Source of the DNA: JAMHWF01 sp035911095
GTDB taxonomy: Bacteria; Pseudomonadota; Gammaproteobacteria; Burkholderiales; Burkholderiaceae_C
Reading direction: 5' to 3'
NCBI GenBank assembly: GCA_035911095.1
Contig: JAMHWF010000123.1
Coordinates: forward strand, 33,969 to 97,968
DNA: 64,000 nucleotides
The translations under genes were made by a program, and so were the position numbers. This document shows positions 58,215 through 64,000 of this stretch, piece after piece. Positions within the stretch are counted from its first letter, which is position 1. Each line of letters opens with the position of its first letter. The notes below the pieces were generated by a model, which was not told the DNA's origin, did not search any database, and was given only the letters and a program-made list of their open reading frames with translations.

Positions 58215-59023
58215 ACGACATCAACGAGAAGCGCTACATCGACATCCAGGACGTCGAGCAGGCGTTCAAGACGCCGAAGGGTGTCTTTCTGGCACTGCGC
58301 GACATCAACCTGCGCGTGGCCAAGGGCGAGTTCGTCGCGCTGATCGGCCACTCGGGCTGCGGCAAGTCGACGCTGCTGAACCTGATCGCCGGGCTGACGA
58401 AGCCCACCGCCGGCGCGCTGCTGTGCGCCAACCGCGAGATCGCGGGCCCCGGGCCGGACCGCGCGATGGTGTTCCAGAACCACTCGCTGCTGCCCTGGCT
58501 CACCTGCTACGAGAACATCTACCTCGGGGTCGAGCGCGTCTTCGGCCCCAAGGAGAACCGCAAGCAGCTGAAGGAGCGCACCGACGCCGCGCTGGCGCTC
58601 GTCGGCCTGACGCCGGCGACGCACAAGCGGCCCGGTGAGATCTCCGGCGGCATGAAGCAGCGCGTCGGCATCGCCCGGGCGCTGGCGATGGAGCCGAACG
58701 TGCTGCTGATGGACGAGCCCTTCGGCGCGCTCGACGCGCTGACCCGCGCCAAGCTGCAGGACGAGCTGCTCGCGATCGTCCAGAAGACGCGCAGCACGGT
58801 CGTGATGGTGACCCACGACGTCGACGAGGCGGTGCTGCTGTCGGACAAGATCGTGATGATGACCAATGGCCCCGCCGCGACGATCGGCGAGGTGCTGAGC
58901 GTCAACCTCGAGCGCCCGCGCAGCCGGGTCGAGCTCGCCGAAGACCGCCACTACGTGCAGTACCGCAAGGCGGTGATCGACTTCCTCTACACCCGCCAGG
59001 CTCACGTGGAGAAGGCCGCATGA
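58211..59023 (+). CDS. nrtC: Nitrate ABC transporter ATP-binding protein
   Basis: A 270-residue ATPase. Walker A GHSGCGKS, Q-loop VFQNHSLLPWLT, signature SGGMKQRVGIARALA, Walker B VLLMDEPFGALD, H-loop VMVTHDVDEA. It is the single-domain form (NasD/NrtD-like), lacking the C-terminal NrtA-like regulatory domain of cyanobacterial NrtC. GTG start overlaps the nrtB stop, and the stop overlaps the next gene (ATGA). Confidence 0.94.
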   Translation: MNDINEKRYIDIQDVEQAFKTPKGVFLALRDINLRVAKGEFVALIGHSGCGKSTLLNLIAGLTKPTAGALLCANREIAGPGPDRAMVFQNHSLLPWLTCYENIYLGVERVFGPKENRKQLKERTDAALALVGLTPATHKRPGEISGGMKQRVGIARALAMEPNVLLMDEPFGALDALTRAKLQDELLAIVQKTRSTVVMVTHDVDEAVLLSDKIVMMTNGPAATIGEVLSVNLERPRSRVELAEDRHYVQYRKAVIDFLYTRQAHVEKAA

Positions 59024-59898
59024 CTTCCAAGACGTTCATCCGCGTCGTCGAATACTGGGTGCCGAGCGAGGAGTCCGGCGTGCTCGAGTTCGGCGGCGGC
59101 CTGTTCGGCGACGCCACCCGCTTCGAGGCGGCGACCAAGGACCTGTGCTTCGGCCGCGGCGAAGGCCTGCCGGGCCAGGCCTGGGAAGGCGGCGGGCCGA
59201 TCGTGCTGAAGGACCTGGTCGGCTCCTACTTCCGGCGCGCCAACGCGGCGAAGGCCGAGGGCCTGACCTGCGGCATCGCGGTGCCGACCTTCAAGGGCGA
59301 CACGCTGGCCTCGGTGGCGGTGATCTTCTGCGGCGACGACGACGCGCACGCCGGCGCGATCGAGCTCTGGCGCAACGATCCGCAGGACGGCGTCGACATG
59401 GACCTGGTCGATGGCTACTACGGCAGCACCGGCGACACCTTCGAGTTCATCTCGCGCGCCACCAGCTTCCGCCGTGGCACCGGGCTGCCCGGCATGGCCT
59501 GGGAGCGCAATGCCCCGGTGCTGCTGCCCAACCTGGGCAAAGGCTCGGGCTTCCTGCGCAGCGGCGACGCGGTCAAGGTCGGCATCAACCGCGGCTTCGC
59601 GATCCCGTGCTCGACCTCGGACGGCTCGTACTGCGTGATGGCCTTCCTGTCGGCGCTCGCGACGCCGATCGCCCGGCGCGTCGAACTATGGGAAGTGCAG
59701 GGCGCCACGCCGACCCTCGGCCGTGCCTTCGCCTTCAGCGAGCCCGAGGGCGTGGTCGAGGAAGGCGGCGGCGGCGCGCCGCCGGAGATCGTCGCGCAGG
59801 CCTGGGCCAGCGGCGTGCCGGCGGTGGCGGGCTCGGTGATCGCGCTGCCGGTGGCCCCGGGCGGCGTCATCAGCGCGGTGATCACGCTCGACCTCTGA
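59020..59898 (+). CDS. GAF-like duplicated-domain protein in the nitrate operon
   Basis: A 292-residue soluble protein made of two similar halves (about 1-140 and 141-292), each with the motif GxGLPGxAWE (RGEGLPGQAWEGG at about 47-59 and RGTGLPGMAWERN in the second half), a strand ending FCGDD or FLSAL and an IELW/VELW segment. The pattern resembles GAF domains. No enzyme motif or DNA-binding region is seen. It overlaps nrtC by four bases and is followed 17 bp on by nirB, so co-expression is certain in practice. A signalling or regulatory role in nitrate uptake or reduction is inferred from position. Confidence 0.78.
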   Translation: MTSKTFIRVVEYWVPSEESGVLEFGGGLFGDATRFEAATKDLCFGRGEGLPGQAWEGGGPIVLKDLVGSYFRRANAAKAEGLTCGIAVPTFKGDTLASVAVIFCGDDDAHAGAIELWRNDPQDGVDMDLVDGYYGSTGDTFEFISRATSFRRGTGLPGMAWERNAPVLLPNLGKGSGFLRSGDAVKVGINRGFAIPCSTSDGSYCVMAFLSALATPIARRVELWEVQGATPTLGRAFAFSEPEGVVEEGGGGAPPEIVAQAWASGVPAVAGSVIALPVAPGGVISAVITLDL

Positions 59899-59915
59899 GC
59901 AGGGAGGACACCTCG

Positions 59916-62426
59916 ATGAAGAAGATGAAGCTCGTCCTGGTCGGCAATGGCATGGCCGGCATCCGCACGATCGAGGAGCTGCTGAAGCTCGCGCCGGATC
60001 TCTACGACATCACGGTGTTCGGCGCCGAGCCGCACCCGAACTACAACCGCATCCTGCTGTCGCCGGTGCTGTCCGGCGAGCAGACGGTCGAGCAGATCAT
60101 CCTGAACCCGCTCGACTGGTACGCCGAGCACGGCATCACGCTGCACACCGGCACCCTGGTGACCGAGGTCGACCGGGTCAAGCGCGTGGTGCACGCGAAG
60201 CGCGCCGACGGCAGCCTCGTCGAGGCACCGTACGACCGCCTGTTGCTGTGCACCGGCTCCAACCCGTTCATGCTGCCGGTGCCGGGCAAGGACCTGCAGG
60301 GCGTGATCGCCTACCGGGACATCGCCGACACCAACACGATGATCGAGACGGCGAAGACGCACACCCACGCCGTCGTGATCGGCGGCGGCCTGCTCGGGCT
60401 GGAGGCGGCCAACGGCCTCGCGGTGCGCGGCATGAGCGTGACCGTGGTGCACGTCAACCACTGGCTGATGGAACGCCAGCTCGACGACGTGGCCGGCGGC
60501 CTGCTGCGCAAGTCGCTCGAGGAGCGCGGCATCAGCTTCCTGCTCGGCGCGCACACGCAGGAACTGGTCGGGGACACCGACGGCGGCAAGGGCGGCCGCG
60601 TCAAGGCGGTGAAGTTCAAGGACGGGCTCGAGGTGCCGGCCGACCTGGTCGTGATGGCGGTCGGCATCCGCCCGAACACCACGCTGGCCGAGGCCATGCG
60701 GCTGCATTGCAACCGCGGCATCGTCGTCAACGACACGATGCAGACGGTGACCGACGCGCGCGTCTACTCGGTCGGCGAATGCGCGGCCCACCGCGGCATC
60801 GCCTACGGCCTGGTCGCGCCGCTCTTCGAGCAGGCCAAGGTCGCGGCCAACCACCTGGCGCAGTTCGGCATCGGGCGCTACAAGGGCTCGCTCACCTCGA
60901 CCAAGCTGAAGGTCACCGGCATCGACCTCTTCTCGGCCGGCGACTTCATGGGCGGCGAGGGCACCGAGCAGATCGTGATGAGCGACCCCTACGGCGGGGT
61001 CTACAAGAAGCTCGTCATCAAGGACGACAAGCTGATCGGTGCCTGCCTCTACGGCGACACGGTCGACGGCAGCTGGTACTTCAAGCTGCTGCGCGACGGC
61101 CGCAGCGTCGGCGACATCCGCGACAAGCTGATGTTCGGCGAGTCGAACATCGGCGACGCCGGACACGCCGGCGCCACCAGCGCCGCCTCGATGCCCGACG
61201 AGGCCGAGGTCTGCGGCTGCAACGGCGTCAGCAAGGGCGCGATCTGCAAGGCGATCAAGGAGAAGGGCCTCTTCACGCTGGACGAGGTCAAGAAGCACAC
61301 CAAGGCGAGCGCCAGCTGCGGCTCCTGCACCGGGCTGGTCGAGCAGATCCTGATGTTCACCGCCGGCGGCGACTACTCGGCCACGCCGAAGAAGAAGGCC
61401 GTCTGCGGCTGCACGGACTCAAGCCATCAGGAGGTGCGCGAGGCGATCAAGGCGCAGAAGCTGCTGACCCACGCCGAGGTCTACGAGGTGATGGGCTGGC
61501 GCACGCCGAACGGCTGCGCGAGCTGTCGACCGGCGATCAACTACTACCTGATCAGCACCTGGCCGAAGGAGGCGAAGGACGACCCGCAGAGCCGCTTCAT
61601 CAACGAGCGCAGCCACGCCAACATCCAGCGCGACGGCACCTACTCGGTGGTGCCGCGCATGTGGGGCGGCACGACGACGCCCGACGAGCTGCGCCGCATC
61701 GCCGATGCCGCCGACAAGTACAAGATCCCGACCGTCAAGGTGACCGGCGGCCAGCGCATCGACCTGCTGGGGGTCAGGAAGGAAGACCTCGAGAACGTCT
61801 GGCGCGACATCGGCATGCCGAGCGGCTTCGCCTATGGCAAGTCGCTGCGCACGGTGAAGACCTGCGTCGGCAGCGAGTGGTGCCGCTTCGGCACCCAGGA
61901 CTCGACCAGCCTCGGCAAGGAGCTGGAGCATGCGCTGTGGGCGATGTACTCGCCGCACAAGGTCAAGCTCGCGGTCAGCGGCTGCCCGCGCAACTGCGCC
62001 GAGGCCGGCATCAAGGACGTCGGCGTGATCGGCGTCGACTCGGGCTGGGAGATCTACGTCGGCGGCAACGGCGGCATCAAGACCGAGGTGGCGCAGTTCT
62101 TCGTCAAGGTGAAGACCGCGCCCGAGGTGATGGAGATCACCGGCGCCTTCCTGCAGCTCTACCGCGAGGAAGGCTGGTACCTCGAGCGCACCGTGCACTA
62201 CATCAGCCGCGTCGGCCTCGACCACGTGAAGAAGCGCGTGCTCGACGACGTCGAGAACCGCAAGGCGCTCTGGGAGCGGCTGCAGTTCGCGCTCGACGGC
62301 GAGCCCGACCCCTGGCTGGCCTCGATCCAGGCCTCGGTCGACACGCGGCAGTTCGTGCCGATCACGCCGGTCGAGGCGGAAGCCGCCACCGAGGCCGCGA
62401 CGGCGACGCTGTCGCAGCCCGCCTGA
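59916..62426 (+). CDS. nirB: NAD(P)H nitrite reductase large subunit
   Basis: An 836-residue assimilatory nitrite reductase reducing nitrite to ammonium. FAD/NAD domains (LVLVGNGMAGIRTIEELL; AVVIGGGLLGLEAANGLA; RVYSVGECAAH) to about 310; two BFD-type [2Fe-2S] segments (VCGCNGVSKGAICKAI to SCGSC; VCGCTDSSHQEV to GCASC) at about 425-540; then the sirohaem/[4Fe-4S] part with CVGSEWC and GCPRNC giving the four cluster cysteines. Start ATG 59916 with GGGAGG upstream. Works with NirD. Confidence 0.95.
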   Translation: MKKMKLVLVGNGMAGIRTIEELLKLAPDLYDITVFGAEPHPNYNRILLSPVLSGEQTVEQIILNPLDWYAEHGITLHTGTLVTEVDRVKRVVHAKRADGSLVEAPYDRLLLCTGSNPFMLPVPGKDLQGVIAYRDIADTNTMIETAKTHTHAVVIGGGLLGLEAANGLAVRGMSVTVVHVNHWLMERQLDDVAGGLLRKSLEERGISFLLGAHTQELVGDTDGGKGGRVKAVKFKDGLEVPADLVVMAVGIRPNTTLAEAMRLHCNRGIVVNDTMQTVTDARVYSVGECAAHRGIAYGLVAPLFEQAKVAANHLAQFGIGRYKGSLTSTKLKVTGIDLFSAGDFMGGEGTEQIVMSDPYGGVYKKLVIKDDKLIGACLYGDTVDGSWYFKLLRDGRSVGDIRDKLMFGESNIGDAGHAGATSAASMPDEAEVCGCNGVSKGAICKAIKEKGLFTLDEVKKHTKASASCGSCTGLVEQILMFTAGGDYSATPKKKAVCGCTDSSHQEVREAIKAQKLLTHAEVYEVMGWRTPNGCASCRPAINYYLISTWPKEAKDDPQSRFINERSHANIQRDGTYSVVPRMWGGTTTPDELRRIADAADKYKIPTVKVTGGQRIDLLGVRKEDLENVWRDIGMPSGFAYGKSLRTVKTCVGSEWCRFGTQDSTSLGKELEHALWAMYSPHKVKLAVSGCPRNCAEAGIKDVGVIGVDSGWEIYVGGNGGIKTEVAQFFVKVKTAPEVMEITGAFLQLYREEGWYLERTVHYISRVGLDHVKKRVLDDVENRKALWERLQFALDGEPDPWLASIQASVDTRQFVPITPVEAEAATEAATATLSQPA

Positions 62427-62442
62427 AGCCAAGGAGCCCACG

Positions 62443-62823
62443 ATGAGCGAATGGAAGCCCGTCTGCCGGGTCGAGGACATCCCGGTGCTCGGCGCGCGCC
62501 GCGTCGCGCGCCCCAAGGGCATCGCGGTCGCGGTGTTCCGCAACAGCCAGGACGAGGTGTTCGCGCTGCTCGACCGCTGCCCGCACAAGGGCGGCCCGCT
62601 GAGCCAGGGCATCGTCTTCGGCGAGAGCGTGGCCTGCCCGCTGCACAACTGGAACATCGGTCTCGCCGATGGTTGTGCCAAGGCGCCCGATGAAGGCTGC
62701 ACGCCGAGCTTCGCCTGCCGCGTCGAGGCCGGCCAGGTGTTCCTCGACGCCGACGAACTGGCCGCGAAGGCGCTGGACCTGGCCGCGCCGGTGGCCGGGC
62801 CGAAGCTCGGGGCCACGGCCTGA
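62443..62823 (+). CDS. nirD: Nitrite reductase small subunit, Rieske type
   Basis: A 126-residue Rieske-fold protein. Cluster motifs CPHKGGPLSQG and CPLHNWNI give the CxH...CxxH ligands, which not all NirD proteins keep. Start ATG 62443 after AAGGAG, 17 bp downstream of nirB. The next gene begins five bases after its stop. Confidence 0.94.
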   Translation: MSEWKPVCRVEDIPVLGARRVARPKGIAVAVFRNSQDEVFALLDRCPHKGGPLSQGIVFGESVACPLHNWNIGLADGCAKAPDEGCTPSFACRVEAGQVFLDADELAAKALDLAAPVAGPKLGATA

Positions 62824-62828
62824 CGCTC

Positions 62829-64000
62829 ATGACCGAGACCCGCTCCACGTGTCCCTACTGCGGCGTCGGCTGCGGGGTGGTCATCGAGAGCGACGGCGCG
62901 CAGATCGTCGGCGTGCGCGGCGATCCCGAACACCCGGCCAACTTCGGCCGCTTGTGCACCAAGGGCAGCACGCTGGCGCTGACCGCCGCGCCGCACTTGC
63001 GCAGCCTGCGAGCGCAGCAGCCGCTGCGCCGCGCGGCGCGCGGCCAGCCGCTGCAGCCGGTGGGCTGGGACGCAGCGCTCGACGAACTGGCCACGCGGCT
63101 GGCCGGCACCGTGCAGCAGCATGGGCCGGACGCCGTCGGCCTGTACCTCAGCGGGCAGCTGCTGACCGAGGACTACTACGTCTTCAACAAGCTGGCCAAG
63201 GGCCTGCTCGGCACCAACAACGTCGACACCAACTCGCGGCTGTGCATGAGCAGCGCGGTGGCCGGCTACAAGCAGAGCCTGGGCGCCGACGCGCCGCCGG
63301 CCTGTTACGACGACATCGCGCTGGCGCAGACGATCTTCATCACCGGCTCGAACATGGCCTGGGCGCACCCGGTGCTGTTCCGCCGGCTGGAGGACGCGCG
63401 CCGCGCGAACCCGACGCTGAAGCTGATCGTCGCCGACCCACGCCGCACCGAGACGGCCGCCGGCGCCGACCTGCACCTGGCGCTGCTGCCGGGCACCGAC
63501 GTCGTGCTGCACCACGCGCTGCTGCACGTGCTGCTGTGGGAAGGCCTGGCCGACATGGCCTTCATCCGCGAGCACACGCAGGGTTTCGAGGCGCTGCGCG
63601 ACCGGGTGCGCGAGTTCACGCCGGCGCATGCGGCGAAGGTCTGCGGGCTGCGCGCCGACGACATCGTGCAGGCCGCGCGCTGGTTCGGCGGCATCGTGGA
63701 CGGCGGGCTTGACAGCCTTCCCGGGCGCCGCACCCCCACGCTGTCGCTGTACTGCCAGGGCCTGAACCAGAGCAGCAGCGGCACCGACAAGAACAGCACG
63801 CTGATCAATCTGCACCTGGCCACCGGCCAGATCGGCAAGCCGGGCGCCGGCCCGTTCTCGCTGACCGGCCAGCCCAACGCGATGGGCGGGCGCGAGGTCG
63901 GTGGCCTGGCGAATCTGCTGAGCGCGCACCGCGACCTGGCGAACCCGGCCCACCGCGCCGAGGTGGCTGCGCTGTGGGGCGTGCCGGAGGTGCCCGCCAC
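62829..64000 (+). CDS. nasA: Assimilatory nitrate reductase catalytic subunit (3' end outside window)
   Basis: The first 390 codons of a molybdopterin (bis-MGD) nitrate reductase. N-terminal [4Fe-4S] site CPYCGVGCGV with the fourth Cys in RLCTKGS; then TEDYYVFNKLAKGLLGTNNVDTNSRLCMSSAV (spread over about 60 bases here), ITGSNMAWAHPVLFRR, VADPRRTETAAGADLHLALLPGTD, YCQGLNQSSSGTDKNS and GQPNAMGGREVGGLANLL. Start ATG 62829. It reduces nitrate to nitrite for NirBD. The frame is open to the window end; full members are about 900 residues. Confidence 0.94.
   Translation, partial: MTETRSTCPYCGVGCGVVIESDGAQIVGVRGDPEHPANFGRLCTKGSTLALTAAPHLRSLRAQQPLRRAARGQPLQPVGWDAALDELATRLAGTVQQHGPDAVGLYLSGQLLTEDYYVFNKLAKGLLGTNNVDTNSRLCMSSAVAGYKQSLGADAPPACYDDIALAQTIFITGSNMAWAHPVLFRRLEDARRANPTLKLIVADPRRTETAAGADLHLALLPGTDVVLHHALLHVLLWEGLADMAFIREHTQGFEALRDRVREFTPAHAAKVCGLRADDIVQAARWFGGIVDGGLDSLPGRRTPTLSLYCQGLNQSSSGTDKNSTLINLHLATGQIGKPGAGPFSLTGQPNAMGGREVGGLANLLSAHRDLANPAHRAEVAALWGVPEVPA

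Noticed and set aside
1..64000. tRNA, rRNA, CRISPR arrays, insertion sequences or prophage genes
   Set aside because: Nothing with the required structure, repeats or protein motifs was recognised. The tandem repeats at 50564 and 54174 are in-frame coding repeats without spacers.

Overview
The window is very GC-rich with dense, often overlapping genes, and the gene content points to a Burkholderiales betaproteobacterium (inference from GC, gene families and operon types; a Rubrivivax/Methylibium/Leptothrix-like relative would fit). No rRNA, tRNA, IS element, prophage or CRISPR array was recognised. Both ends cut a gene: a PQQ alcohol dehydrogenase on the left and an assimilatory nitrate reductase on the right.

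Layout. 1-11.5 kb: a Ca-type quinoprotein alcohol dehydrogenase (partial), a NarL-type response regulator, a chemoreceptor remnant, a sugar-acid catabolic unit (enolase-superfamily dehydratase, Bug/TctC binding protein, divergent LysR), a DUF3750 lipoprotein, a NarX-like histidine kinase and a ferrisiderophore receptor. 11.5-20.4 kb: housekeeping genes (SelO, DMT permease, Ogt, Ada-AlkA fusion), an orphan OmpR-type regulator, an EF-hand protein and a secreted protein of unknown function. 20.5-24.5 kb: an LPS core operon (phosphohexomutase, waaC, waaA) ending in a TonB-receptor remnant. 24.7-31.3 kb: a periplasmic cytochrome c/binding-protein pair with a sigma-54 promoter, a divergent sigma-54 activator, and a four-gene MotA/TolQ-like membrane cassette. 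31.3-46 kb: the main quinoprotein region, with two dehydrogenases carrying the lanthanide-type Asp, a TonB receptor between them, a second NarL-type regulator divergent from a Ca-type ExaA/PedE-like dehydrogenase, then a pentapeptide protein, cytochrome c, SoxYZ-like carrier and metallo-hydrolase. 46-51.8 kb: a PepSY/outer-membrane protein/two-component/cytochrome b561 module. 51.9-54.2 kb: a TonB receptor with a Fur-like box. 54.4-64 kb: nitrate assimilation (nasR, leader antiterminator, nrtABC, a GAF-like gene, nirB, nirD, nasA).

How it works together. Much of the window serves periplasmic alcohol oxidation by PQQ enzymes, with two predicted Ca-dependent and two predicted lanthanide-dependent dehydrogenases, plus cytochromes and accessory proteins. 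A 13-bp inverted repeat, GGGAA-N3-TTCCC, lies exactly or nearly exactly upstream of the dehydrogenases, both NarL-type regulators, the NarX-like kinase and the cytochrome/activator region. It is the best candidate for a shared operator. The nitrate cluster carries a readable control region: an NtrC-like palindrome, a -24/-12 promoter, two hexaloop hairpins and an overlapping terminator, matched by a NIT-ANTAR protein encoded just upstream.
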